From the NCBI GenBank assembly GCA_047967505.1, contig CM106541.1: a stretch of DNA of 64,000 nt. One strand, given 5' to 3'. The DNA comes from Dipteris shenzhenensis. Taxonomy: Eukaryota; Polypodiophyta; Polypodiopsida; Gleicheniales. Made by a program: the position numbers and the translations under genes. Each line of letters starts with the position of its first letter. Position 1 is the stretch's first letter. The notes under the pieces are model-generated. The model was not told the DNA's origin, did no database searches, and saw only the letters and a list, made by a program, of their open reading frames with translations. Below, one piece after another: positions 32,824-45,000 of this stretch.

Positions 32824-33505
32824 GATAGGTAGATTTTGAGGACCCCAATTTGGAACTGCAAGTGATGGGAACTAGGTGGAATTGATACTATTGTATATCT
32901 CAAGTCATGTTTTGCATGCAAGGACCAGAAGTGTATTTGCATGAAGATAGAAACTGATGTTGATTGTTGAACTAATGGTAGATAGGTGAGTGGCATAAAA
33001 AGCATGCAGATAAAAAAAGTAGTCCCATCTCCCCCAAAAAAGTAACAGTCACTATTTTTGCGATAATTGTTGATCCATAACTCAAATTTAGAGGTCTTTC
33101 TTATCGATGGGAAGTTGAGATCAAGATCTATGAATTTTTAGAAGAATTTGGAGTCTAATATTGGCAAGAGAGAGGGTTAAAAACTTAGAACATAATAGGC
33201 AACGTATTTCTATCATAAAAGGTGTAGGGAAGTTGATGTTTTTGAGGGGCAAAGGAGCTTTGTGAGTGTCTTGGGATTGCAAGAAGTGTGGTGCTCCTAC
33301 TTTGTGCCATACTGAGATCTTCCTTGTATATGAGAGTCCCGTTTGATCATTGTACTTCTTTACATAAGCAAAAAGAAGTCACGATTGTTGCAAGGTGTGT
33401 TGATGAAATGTATGAGCTGTTGGCCCTTTTCTAGTGTTAGGTGTATGTTTATGTGCTAGAGGCCTATCATAAAGGTCACCCATGGTCTTGTGGTTTCTTT
33501 CATCA
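32824..33505 (+). repeat. Right direct repeat (LTR-like)
   Basis: Partner of 30127-30816. The right ends of both copies read TCATCA at 30811-30816 and 33500-33505, after which they diverge. Confidence 0.7.
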
Positions 33506-34199
33506 ACGTGACACTAGAGGTTATGGCATGGACCCCTAATCTTTTTTTGTTGAACAAGTTTGCAATGTCGTATCATATTTTGAATATGATGGACATATGT
33601 GTATCATGTACTCATACTGGTTCTATGCAAGTTCTATTGAATAAGCTTTGATGAATAGCTCAATGTGGAAAATCTCTAGATCCAAGCAATCGTCCTTCCA
33701 CATCAGATTTTTGTAGCACTTTTGATATTGTATGACTATAGCTTAGTCCCAGCTAGAGGGAGACTGTGCTTTTATGAATGAAAAAGTCCTCCCATGACTT
33801 TGAAGGGAGACTTGTTCTCCAAGAAGCAACTTCCTACAAAACTCTTAAAAGTTTCTTATGACTTCCACATTTTTGATTGGCATGCATTTGATATTGTGGA
33901 TGTAGTGCAAATGCAACTCCAATTCTTTCCACATTTCTCCAAAATGAACTTGACTCTACAAGATGTGCGCATTTATTATCAAGTAGTATATACTGTGTCT
34001 TTTTCTCAAGCTAGTTTACCCATCGTTTGTCAGCAACATTCTCAACTAAAGCCTGATGCACTTCTAGCAATCTAGCAAGCACAAGAAAATATGTGGCAAA
34101 TCTAGTCTAACAAACTTTCTAGAGTTAGTTCAATGAGTGCTCTCTAAACACAACATGTAGGTATTGATGGGTCTTTTACAAAATTAAGAAGAATGTTGG

Positions 34200-35320
34200 C
34201 ATCTTGTAGCATTGATTGAATAAATGGCAATTGTCCAATTCTTTCAAAAATAAGTTCAGAGTATGAGCACCACATGGCACCCATGTCAACGTGGGATACT
34301 TTGGCATGATCCTCTCACCTGTACTCTTATATTTTGATGCATTATCTGTTTTACCAATGCAATAACATTATCATTACCACCAATCTTGCAGTAACATTAT
34401 CACTATCACCAATCTTGCAAATTGCTATTTTGTATACTTTATAAATGTAAGCGCATTTTTTAAATAAAGAGAAGTATCAATACTCTCTAAAAACATTGTT
34501 CCTTTAGGATTAATGCACATTACATTTATTAAGGGGTTGACTTGCTTATTCATACATTCTCTTTTAGAGAAGTATAACTACTCTCTAAAAACATTGTTTC
34601 TTTAGGATTAATGTACATTACATTTGTTAAGGGGTTGATTTGCTTATTCATCCACCCATCAAAAGAGAGAGTACATCTATATGTAGGAACAAAATCAAGA
34701 ATCTTATTTTTTATGCGTTCTACCACTGTCTTTTGGACTTTATCAAGATGGACCATTCTCATTTTATTACGATCTGGCAAGACAAATCCTAGCCTAGGAC
34801 ATGACCTTAAGGCGTTACAAAATGTTTCGTCACTCATGAAATTGAATGCTTTGTCATTCTTTACAAATTATTTCGTCCATATCAAGTGATCTTCACGCAT
34901 TTGTTGTTTGTAAAAACCATGCTTGATGGATTCTTGTCCTAGTTTTTTTCTCTTTTTAACGAGACTCTCATTTAAGGCATCACCTACCACATATGACTTG
35001 CATCCTTGACATGTGCTTGTGCATGTCCTGCATTAGGAGTCTCTTCCACTTCTTCATTTCCAACAATCTTTGTGCTAACATTGACACTACCATCGCTCCT
35101 TATTAAAGTAGGAGTCACCACTCTCTTTACTTTTTCTAGATATGACTTGCATAGGGGAACAAATCGGATGGAGGGCATGTATAAGCTTTAACATCTGTCC
35201 CAATCCCTATGAAATGTTGCTTAATGCAAGTAGAGCCTCCAGTAAACTTATGTCCATAAATTTTACATTGTACAAAGGAGACTGAGGCATACACTTTCCA
35301 CATTTCATCACGTATGACTT
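34200..35320 (-). pseudogene. hAT-family transposase relic (BED finger and DUF659 region)
   Basis: On the minus strand a BED-type finger relic reads CKIYGHKFTGGSTCIKQHF, in which the second Cys of the usual CxxC is Tyr. After a frameshift and spacer comes a DUF659-like stretch: DETFCNALRSCPRLGF, YRCTLSFDGWMNKQINPLTN and INPKETMFLES. A frame-broken piece, NASKYKSTGERIMPKYPTLT with WVPCGAHTLNLFLKEL, follows. This order is typical of plant hAT-like transposases. The dimerisation region is not visible. Confidence 0.8.
34465..34662 (-). repeat. Tandem duplication of about 99 bp inside the hAT relic
   Basis: The segment coding MNKQINPLTNVMYINPK is repeated next to itself as MNKQVNPLINVMCINPK, with several substitutions. 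The duplication is specific to this copy as far as the window shows and disrupts the transposase. Confidence 0.8.
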
Positions 35321-35410
35321 AAGTAGAAAAATTCAAACTCATGATTTAAAATTTTGGGAATTTAGGACGAATGATATCTAAGGTTAGAAAAATAAGGCTA
35401 CAAATTACAA

Positions 35411-36578
35411 CCACGCCATGTTTTTTTTAAATTCGTCACATCATCAACTTGTATTCATACGAATCAAGTTTATTTGTACAAATAGTTTAGGTTATATAAT
35501 CTGGCAAATGACCATCATATGCTTATCTCGTGCTTGGTTCTCTAGCCAAAGAAGAAGAGATAAAAAAAGGTAATGGAAAGAAGGAAGGCTTAATAGGTTG
35601 CTTTTGAAGGTATATACATTCATTCATTAACTATTGAAAAGGAATATATATTGAAACACACATGTAAGAATGCAAATATATAAAATATTATACTCATGAA
35701 AGAATACAATTATTAGAAAAACATATTTTGACATTTAACAATATCACATGTAGAATACTTAAAAGTTCATACAATTAAAATTGAAAGAATACGTATATCT
35801 TCTTTCAGTAAGTGTAAAAACTCAAATTTTACAAAGATGCAAAACATTCATTCACATAATATTGAAATAATAAAATATATACTCTTCATAATAAGTGTAA
35901 GAATGACGATAACAAATAGATATATATTTTGAAAGTCAACCATATTTTGCAAAGGTGCAATACATTCATTCACATAATATTAAAAAAATAAAATATATCC
36001 TCTTAATAATAAGTGTAAGAATGCCAATTACTTAAAAAAACATTTTGAAAATTAATCATATTACATGCAGAAAACAAATTCACATACATAGAAACTTACT
36101 TTTTAAAAACAAGAAACTTTTAATACAAGTCTTAGAAACCAAACTCACAAACTTAGAAACTTAGGAAAAATAAGAAAATTTCAATAACAAATATTCCAAA
36201 CTGAAACAAAGGACACAAATAGAGATCTTAGGAACTCAATAAATGAGATCCAAAGAATCTATCAAAGAAGAAAAAAAATCACAATTCACAGAAGAGATCT
36301 TAGAATATTAAAAGAGAGATCCTTAAAACTCACGCAAGCAAAAAGGAAAATTTCAATTTTGTTCAGACATTCAAGATTGCTTTAGTAACCTATGAGGCCT
36401 TCCTTCTTTGATCTCATCTTCTTGGCTAGAGAACCAAGCATGAGATGATAAATGAACGCTCATCTGTGAGCCTATATAGCAGTGAGTATTCATATGAATA
36501 GCTTATTCTATATTAATAAGTATTCGTATGAATAGTGTTCGATGATGTGGTAAAATCTTGAAAAAAACATGATGTGGC
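35411..36578. mobile_element. Foldback element with long terminal inverted repeats
   Basis: The left arm (about 35411-35556) and right arm (about 36405-36578) are imperfect inverted repeats of 145-175 bp. Both carry CATGTTTTTTT, CACATCATC, ATTCATACGAAT and CTTGGTTCTCTAGCCAAGAA in mirror order. The AT-rich centre contains degenerate tandem units of about 125 bp with TTCATTCACATAATATT and ATAAGTGTAAGAATG. No coding capacity. It lies right beside the hAT relic and could be that element's end or a separate MITE-like insertion. Confidence 0.65.
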
Positions 36579-38587
36579 ACCTTTTATTTCACCAATTTTT
36601 TTATCCTTTCGAATTATTCGCTTGATTTTCTTGAATTTTTCAAATGCTAAATTTGAATTTTTCCAGTTAGCTGAGCACAAATGCATCAAACATTTTCACA
36701 CTTAGTCAAAGACAATCTTTACAGTTGTTTGAAAATTGCAACCTATTGAATTAGAGAGAACTATGGTAGCCTTCTTAGATTGAGGAATCTTCTCCATTCT
36801 TTTCAAAATAGATTATTGCTTGAGAAACTTATTGGATCTCTTATACGTCTTTACAAATCTTATCACTCAATATTAAAAGCTGCTATGTATCACTTGTACA
36901 TACTAACAGTTGCATGCAATCAATTAAAAGGAATGGTTGGCATTGGCCTAATGACTAGATCAGTTTGCAATTTAAACAAGTTGAATATTGGGTGAAAATT
37001 GATGTTGCACCTTGATACTCTCATAGCCAGCACTAATCATGGTTCTTCATCATGTCAGTCATCCTATTGAGCCACACTTTGACCTTGGTTGTGCTCGTAA
37101 TTCTTACATGCTCATTTGGTAATGTCAAATTGGTCGCTTTAAACTAGTTTTGTCATGAATTTGGATTACTACATGCTAGGATTGGCCTCTACTACATGTG
37201 TTTGCATAGTTTTGCTTGCTTCTCAAGCATCACCATACTTGATCTGCCAATCACTCATTGACCACGCTTGATCATCACCACTTTCCTTCTCATGGCTAAG
37301 ACTTACCTCTATGTGAAGTTAAAGCTCCATTAAGGCTCCACTACCTTTGGTTGGATCTAAGATGGTGGTTGGCATCGTTGATGATGGTGGATGGCATCCT
37401 TAATGATGGTGGTTGGATCTATGTCTACAATGGGGTTGGCATCTTGATGCTCAACTTTGCTATGTAGTGGGTTTGGTAGCCAGGGGTTTAACAACATGTT
37501 CATGATGTTTGAGTAATCCTTTTCTAGTACAATTGAGTGAGTTATGGAAATAACATACAAACATCTTAGAAATGCAACACTAGTAAGTTGGTGCCAAATT
37601 CTTGGGCATATCCTCACAATAGGTAGTGGACTCTTCTTTTATGATGATAGGATCCTCATTTGGTGTTGATCCTCTTGGCTTCATAGCTTGGTTCCCCACT
37701 CTATTCTTAGAGGGAAAATTAAGTAATTTTTTGGGAATGGGGTTGCAAGCCTTCTAGGTACCACTAGAGCTCATGGATAGCTTAATCATTGAGATGCCTC
37801 ACTCTGTTGATGCAAGAGCTTGATGTGATTTGAGTGGTATTCCCAATCCTTGAGCTATGAGTTTTGCTAACTTTGGAGCTTGAGCGGTCACTTTACAAAC
37901 ATAGCACTTTAGTTTAAAAAGGGGTGTTTTAAAAATTGGCTACTTTCATGCCCTTTACTTACATGAGGGGATTTATAAATTGATTAGCAAAAAAAAAATC
38001 TATTTAATTTAATTAATCCCTATAAATATATAGATGGGTTTCAACATCCAAACAAGTATACATATGTATGGGTAAAAAATTCTCAAAATAGATGTAAATT
38101 TACAACAGTGGGGGTATTTAAAAAACTTTCTTGCTTGCATTTGCTATACAAGCTTTTAAGAGTGATCTCTCAAGGTTTGGATCCTTGACATCTGGCTTTC
38201 ATATATTAGCCACAAAGCATCTCTTGTAGCTATAATATCTGCCAATTGTTGGACAAATCTTAATACACTCTTAGTTGTACCAACTCGTCTGGTAGCTACT
38301 TTATACATTTTTGCATTCCTTAGAACATTATTTACAAATCGTTTATCTTGTCCAAAGAATCTAAGAAATATCAGTGTAGCCATTATGTTGCACGTGTATC
38401 TCCTTCAACTTGGTGTGTAGTGTAGCCATCTAAAGCACCAATAATTTTTCATCTTGATAAGTCTACAACACATCTCCTTAACTTCAATTCTTGTCCATTT
38501 GCTTAAGCATCATTGCATTATGCCACTAGCTTTGGCATACAATATTTTCTTTTGCAAGCAGCTTTGACATACAATTGTTTTGAATCA
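36579..38587. other. Intergenic, no gene recognised
   Basis: AT-rich with short open frames. A 75-codon minus-strand frame at 38156-38383 (FLRFFGQDKRFVNNVLRNAK) reads like protein but matches nothing I know. Confidence 0.4.
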
Positions 38588-39105
38588 AATGCTAAACCCA
38601 TATTGTGTGGCTTGCCTGGAGTAATACTTCTCCTCAAAAGACTACTCATCCACGAGAGGCCCTTGATTTGCATTCAGGAAAGCTTATAAATAATTGATGC
38701 TCTAGTTGCCCACCTAGTATATTTGGATTCTCACTTTCTAACCAATACTTCCACTTAGTAGTTTGAAGATTTTTTTGCTTTTTGGCAAGTATGGAAGAGA
38801 ATTTGGCCCTAGGCATCATTTTGAAAACCCAGATTTGCCATGGAATAAACAAAGAGCCTCCTTATCAACAGGTCAAGTTAATAGACGAGCCTGAAAAGTT
38901 GTCATGGTAGATTCGATTAGAGATGCTGAAGGCTTCTTAGTGGAATGTCTTCTAGGAGAAATAGGTGGAGGTTGTAACTAGCTCTTATAATACAATATTT
39001 TCTTTTGCAAGAAGCTTTGACATACAATTTTTTTGAATGTAATGCTAAACCCATATTGCATGGCTTTCCTTGAGTAATGTTTCTCCTCAAAAGACTACTC
39101 ATCCA
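38588..39105 (+). repeat. Direct repeat pair, 65 bp
   Basis: 38588-38652 and 39041-39105 share AATGCTAAACCCATATTG and TTCTCCTCAAAAGACTACTC, with a few changes. The pair flanks about 390 bp. Confidence 0.75.
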
Positions 39106-39622
39106 TGAATGTCCTTTGTGGACCTGAACAATCTGCCACCATCATGCACACCAAAAACCAAGGCATCCTCATGTGCATCTCGAAAGGCCAAAACCTAAAG
39201 AGGAACACCCCTCTCGTAAAAGCACCTACCCAAGTGGAGCAAGTGAGTGGCATATCATTTGTGTCTACCCAATCTGCTGGAAGGGCTGCCTCAATTTGCA
39301 AGATCCTCCTTCCACTCCCTTTGAGATGTCCTGTCAACTGAGATTTGGTCTCCTCTGGAAGCCTGTGGAAAGCTTTCCATGACCCTAGAGATGAGGTAGG
39401 TCCCCTCTCCCATCTGAACCACTGCATGTAGAGTGAAGCACCAAGTGGTCTACCAAGATCATCCAGTATACTGTCATTCCACATCATTGGTTGCCTATCA
39501 ATCTCTTCATGAGAGGAAGGGGAATCCTTTGAAGAGTGCTCCTGAAGCTGGCCCATGCTTTTAGGATGGCAACCATGAGAGGGGACGAAGGAGACCTGAG
39601 GTGTGCTGTGGTGAAGATCCAT
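39095..39622 (-). CDS. Unrecognised 175-codon open frame
   Basis: The longest unassigned open frame of this part. It is rich in Trp, Phe and Met (MQWFRWERG, LPADWVDTNDM, FRFWPFEMHMRMPWF) with no motif I can assign. It overlaps the start of a local tandem duplication, and its N-terminal part lies within it. It may be a fragment of a larger pseudogene or element. Function unknown. Confidence 0.2.
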   Translation of the reverse strand: MDLHHSTPQVSFVPSHGCHPKSMGQLQEHSSKDSPSSHEEIDRQPMMWNDSILDDLGRPLGASLYMQWFRWERGPTSSLGSWKAFHRLPEETKSQLTGHLKGSGRRILQIEAALPADWVDTNDMPLTCSTWVGAFTRGVFLFRFWPFEMHMRMPWFLVCMMVADCSGPQRTFMDE

Positions 39623-39749
39623 CTAATGCTGAGGAAGGGGGAATCCTCCAAAGAGTGCTCCTAAAGCTGGCCCATGCTTTTAGGATGGCAACCATGAGAG
39701 GGGACAAAGGAGACTTGAGGTGTGCTGTGGTGAAGATCCATCTAATATT
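39513..39749 (+). repeat. Tandem duplication, 118 bp x 2
   Basis: Units start at 39513 and 39631, both GAGGAAGGGG..., and share CTGGCCCATGCTTTTAGGAT and GTGCTGTGGTGAAGATCCAT. A handful of substitutions separate them. Confidence 0.9.
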
Positions 39750-40923
39750 GCCCATCCAGTCTCCTCCTAAAGAAGGTGTGCACGTCTGTATGCTGCTAAT
39801 AAAAAATGCCTTCCACGGAAGGAAGTACACTTTTGAAGTAAAGAGTAGAAAAACCTACTACTTGCCCACTTGGATCTAGGGAGTTATAATTCAAATCATC
39901 ACCTTTGATTCCCAAGATGTTAGAGAGCCTCTTTAGAAGATGAGATAAAGATCAAGGTCAATTTGAATGCTTAATAGCCCTAAAACTAAAACTAGAAGGA
40001 TCTTTGAAGGAACAAGTGAGGTGGCCTTGTTGATTCCTTTCCTATTTGGTAGACATGACACGTACTTTTTTCTAGCTAACTAAGAAGGATTGCCCCTTTG
40101 AGTAGACTCTAAAATGGCCCCTAAATTGGAGAACCTTAGATGGATGTTGTCTTTTGCCTCAATGCTAAGGCAACTAGACTATTCCAACCAACTAGAAAGA
40201 TTGTCCCTTTGATTTATCCCGTGGTATTTCAAAACCTTAAATGGATGTTCCTTTCACATTGGTGCATAATCAATCGTTAAAAGGAATTCCATGTTCACAT
40301 TGATGCATCCAATATTGTTGTTATTAGTGAAGATCCATCTAATATTGCCCATCCAGTCTCCTCCTAAAGAAGGTGTGCACGTCTGTATGCTGCTAATAAA
40401 AAATGCATTCCACGGAAGGAAGTATACTTTTGAAGTAAAGAGTAGAAAAACCTACTACTTGCCCACTTGGATCTAGGGAGTTATAATTCAAATCATCACC
40501 TTTGATTCCCAAGATGTTAGAGAGCCTCTTTAGAAGATGAGATAAAGATCAAGGTCAATTTGAATGCTTAATAGCCCTAAAACTAAAACTAGAAGGATCT
40601 TTGAAGGAACAAGTGAGGTGGCCTTGTTGATTCCTTTCCTATTTGGTAGACATGACACGTACTTTTTTCTAGCTAACTAAGAAGGATTGCCCCTTTGAGT
40701 AGACTCTAAAATGGCCCCTAAATTGGAGAACCTCAGATGGATGTTGTCTTTTGCCTCAATGCTAAGGCAACTAGACTATTCCAACTAACTAGAAAGATTG
40801 TCCCTTTGATTTATCCCCTGGTATTTCAAAACCTTAAATGGATGTGTCTTTCACATTGGTGCATAATCAATCGTTAAAAGGAATTCCATGTTCACATTGA
40901 TGCATCTAATATTATTGTTATTA
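39730..40923 (+). repeat. Recent tandem duplication, 597 bp x 2
   Basis: Unit 1 (39730-40326) and unit 2 (40327-40923) start GTGAAGATCCATCTAATATT and end in TTGTTATTAG. They differ at only a few positions, for example C to A in AAATGCCTTCC/AAATGCATTCC. The inner edge of unit 1 overlaps the end of the 118-bp duplication. An open frame of 61 codons is copied with it but has no recognised domain. Confidence 0.93.
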
Positions 40924-41443
40924 GTATTATAATGGAGGTGGATGGCACCAACCAGTATGCGCACAAACTATTCAAAGACAAAGCAAAATGCTGCAGTGGT
41001 GTACTCCATGAATAAGTTTGGAATCATTTTCTTTTGGTTTGATGTCGATGATCAAGAGATACTTAGTTCTCACAAAAGGTGATTCTCTAAGGGGATGAAT
41101 AAGGACCAACTATGATGCTTAGCGATCTACAATATACCATCTCTCATGGCCCCCTTGGCCTCTCACAACCTGCCCCACCCAATCTTGATGTCTCATGCCA
41201 TCCTTGACCTCGATTCCCGGACCCCAATGTCACAAGACCATGGCATGTCTTGGACTCGTGACCCCTTGACCCCAATGCCTTGACCTTGATGTTGATCCCT
41301 CAACCCCCAACTTTGAGTGGTCATAACTTTCACATATGAACTAAGATCGAGTTGATTCTTAAAGCACTGCGTTGAGAATGACATCTTCTTATAGAGATGG
41401 GAGCATAGCTTCCTCCAAGCTACTTGTGTTAGACATATGGTGG

Positions 41444-41555
41444 GCCTCAACCACACACCCATCATCTCACTTCTGTATCCCTCCCCCTACTCGCATATAG
41501 TGGACCTCAACCTCACACCCCTCATCTCACTTCTGTATCCCTCCCCTTATTCACA
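41444..41555 (+). repeat. Tandem repeat of about 56-60 bp, two units
   Basis: Both units contain CATCTCACTTCTGTATCCCT and a CTCAACC.CACACCC start. Non-coding, GC-rich, followed by a C-rich run near 41625. Confidence 0.8.
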
Positions 41556-42001
41556 TGCATGCCAACACCCCCATCTACTATCCCTGTTGCATGTGCTATC
41601 CCCTTGCTTGTGTAAATGTGTTCCCCCCCCCCCCCACCCACCTTTGCATGCATGATGCAAAACTTTACCTCCCCCTTGCATGCATGGGCACCCATGCCTC
41701 CTCACCACTTGCTCTTGAATTTCATACAAATCTTGTAAATACATGATGTAAGTATTACAAATGGACTGTCTTTAGCATTTGGCCTACTCATAGTCATAAT
41801 CTATTAAAATCTATTCACCTAAATTAATGTCCGTTAAACCAACACTCACAATATAGCCTTCATCTTCTAGGATTGCATCTTGGTCATGCTTCTTCCAAGA
41901 AAGCAACTTTGGAACATAGTCCCAACATGTTTTCAATTTATCTTTGCAAATGTTGAACTTTTTCTGTAATGATGGTTGGTATGTTGGTTTGTGTCCGATG
42001 G

Positions 42002-42056
42002 GATAGATCAAGTGGTCTAGTGACACGTTTTAGATCAAGTGGTCTAGTGACACGTT
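42002..42056 (+). repeat. 27-28 bp tandem repeat, two units
   Basis: TAGATCAAGTGGTCTAGTGA followed by CACGTTT, repeated once without change in the core. The rest of 40924-46117 shows no recognised gene. Minus-strand frames at 44884-45495 read like protein (ILVAC twice) but could not be assigned. Confidence 0.8.
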
Positions 42057-45000
42057 TGAAATTGTGAGCACACTATGGCATTCCGCGAAACTCATTTGGT
42101 CATTTCTTTGGTGAAGTAACCTCTTGATAGATCTTTTAGGTAGGATTGTGATAGCTTACCTTATTAAGGATGCTTGGAGGCTTTGCCTAGAAATGTGATA
42201 GCTATCCATGAATAGGGCAACTTGCTCCAGTGAACCATATGTCTCATAATCTACTTTTTCCACTAGAACCCTTCCTAAAATGGTTATAGGGGAGTGATCT
42301 AACATCATCGTACCTACCAAAATACCTATGGTACCCCCTCTATGTAACGTTAATCTCCCACATCCGATCAAACCAAGGAGTATGTACCTCACCATAAGGA
42401 AGCTCCATATTGATGTGCAACAGATGAATAGCTCCACAACAATTGGGGAGCCCTTGATTTTCCTCAAAGTGGTCTTTGATTTCCTAAGGTCATAGTACAT
42501 ATCTCATATCTTAAAAAGAGGTCATAGTATGTGCCTGTCATCTTGAGCGCTCCAAAATTTTCAGGGACTTCTAAAGCCTTCTATGCCTTGGTCCAAAACT
42601 GGTATATAACTATGGAAGTTGATTATTGCAAAATGGGTGAAAGCTTGTGCCTTGAAAGATAACTAAGCATGGTGGTCGGTGACAACATGATTGTAAAAAA
42701 CCATCATGAGCAAGTTTCAATGTATCATTGAGTTATTGATCAAACATTTCACATTGAGGCACATTATCATACATAAAAAGTCTATGGTGTAATACCCTTA
42801 GGCTAATGGCCAGGAAAAATTAGAAAAAAAAAATGCACTTAAAAAAAAACTTGCTTCTAGATTTTGAAGAGTATTGATCTATGAAACTAGAATGACTAGG
42901 ATCCAAATTGCATCACCTTATGGCCTTTTCAGACATCTTATGAATCTACCATAAGTCAAATGCTATCTTCATTGTCTTAAGGATTGGAGTGTGTGGTGCC
43001 CATGGGCTTCCTAGTGTCAATGTAAAAGTGCACACCAAAAGGTGGGGGAGCAACGATGGCATAGAGAGAGGGAAGGATAGGTCATAGGAGCAACAAGGCA
43101 TTCATTGTGTAAGCCCCTGTATAGTATGTGTGTTCAAGGGGTATTTAAGAAACCTCTGCCTACAGATTTTTATAAGCTATATACATTTTGTAAAATTTGA
43201 GATGATAGGAGTACCTCTTAGGTATGGGAATCTACACTTTTTGTAACTCCCCCAAAAAATAGCCCCTCTCCTATTGAACGTGTGTGCTACCTTACATATT
43301 TCTTAGTGAAATTGACGAGCACAAAGGGGAAAGCTGTATCAATCAAAGTGCATGCTAGGAGGGGAAAGCACCAAGATCATTGGACATCCAAAACCTTGCT
43401 ACTATCTGAAGAAGTGAAGGATCAGGTAGAGCTAATAGAGGGTGACAGGCAAAGACAAGCATCAAGGGGCTAGTATAAGTAAATCACTGGAGTTCAGAGA
43501 CGAGATACTCTGGTCAAGAGACTATTGAATCAAGCATCTCAATGATGGGTTCCATATATATATTTGTGTGTGTGTGTGTGCACACATGTGCGTGCGTGTG
43601 GTCCATGTATATTGGCTGATTGTAAGTAAACTCTTTTTGGAGGGCTGCAAATCTGAGGGTGAGGTGATGCTATGCAAATTGCACCATGTTGGTTTACAGG
43701 ATTTTCTTTATAATAGAGACCATTCTTTTCACACAAAGAAAGGGATTAAAAGATACAAAAGTAATGACTCACGAGTCTCTACTCTTTATTCTCAGGGATC
43801 GTGTGGACCATCTGAGCAACTACAGCTTGAAAGAGAGGGATGTGTGGAAAAGAGAGCTACGATTAGAAAAAAGAGAGAGGGGCTAATTGGTAGCAAAAGA
43901 AAGCTAAAGAAGTGAGGCAAGCCAGCATGGTGTGCAGCAGAAACAATGAGAGTTGTATGGGCTGAAGCAAGGGAACAACAAGCAGCTTTGAAATGGGCTG
44001 AGGATTATCAAGAAAGGTAAAGAAGTGAGACAAGTGATAAGGGACAGCACAGACTGCAACAGGCACAAAAATGAAGCAAGGAGGCATCAATCAGATTTGA
44101 GATGGGGGCTGCTGAGGGCAGGGGCGGGCAAGAGCAGGTGGCATGTGCACACAAACAAGCACCAAATCAGCCCTTTAAAGCAGGGATGGAGCAAACTTTT
44201 GAGCCCCACATCTCTATAGTATGGTATGGTATGGAGCCTTATGAAACGTACGGCTCATGTTGAGAGGTATGTGTACCAGCACTACCTTGCTCTCAATTTA
44301 TTTCAGTTTCTAAAGAGGACATGAAAATGGCTCCACGTCCCTATGGCTCATCCCCTTTGGTGGTGAAGACCATTTGTGAGCAGCCAAGCAGGTAATAACC
44401 AGTGTCATTGTGGGATATCAGTTGTAGGACGCTGGACTTAATTATTCAGGCTGCATGATTCCTGCATAGCAGGAGATAATGTTTGCTGTTGTTTCATTTG
44501 CTTACTTTTAACAAATGTAGATTCTTAAAAGTATTGTATATTTTAACCACAAACCCTCCCATTTCTAGTGTAGAAGGGAGAATACAAGTCTGCTTATGAA
44601 GGTTTTAGTTTTGTTGCAAAGATTTTAAACACACATTTTTTCAGCTTTGATTTTTTAGCTTGATATACCTCTCCCTCTATGGAGCTCTCGTGCTGCTTCT
44701 TTATCAACGTAATACAATGAGCATTTCCCCCCCCCCAATATTTTTAATGGCAATTTTGTTGTAACCCCTAAGAACCATGATGATCATTTTAGTTTGAGGC
44801 ATTGGCTGATGCTGCTTTCCTGTCCTTCAAGTGTTTAACCTCTGCCCAGTTCAAGTTGCACCTCGTACATATTTTTGTCTACCTTACTTCTCTCCTGTGT
44901 CCTTGTTGAAAACTGTGACAATGGAGAGTGAATGTCTCCAGGTTAAGTGTGCATTTTGAAGTGAAGAACATTTACAAATCCCTTGCTGAATAGCGTAAAC

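Larger units (their letters stand above)
30127..33505 (+). mobile_element. Decayed LTR retroelement with gag only
   Basis: Two direct repeats of about 690 bp (30127-30816 and 32824-33505) flank about 2.0 kb. The internal part holds a retrotransposon Gag relic near 31.0-31.45 kb and an acidic stretch near 32.1 kb. No RT or integrase was seen, so it is a deleted or non-autonomous element. Exact ends are uncertain and no primer site was found. Confidence 0.6.

Noticed and set aside
35750-36060. Regularly spaced repeats considered as a CRISPR array
   Set aside because: The units are degenerate, about 125 bp long and AT-rich, in a plant foldback element. There are no identical short repeats with unique spacers.
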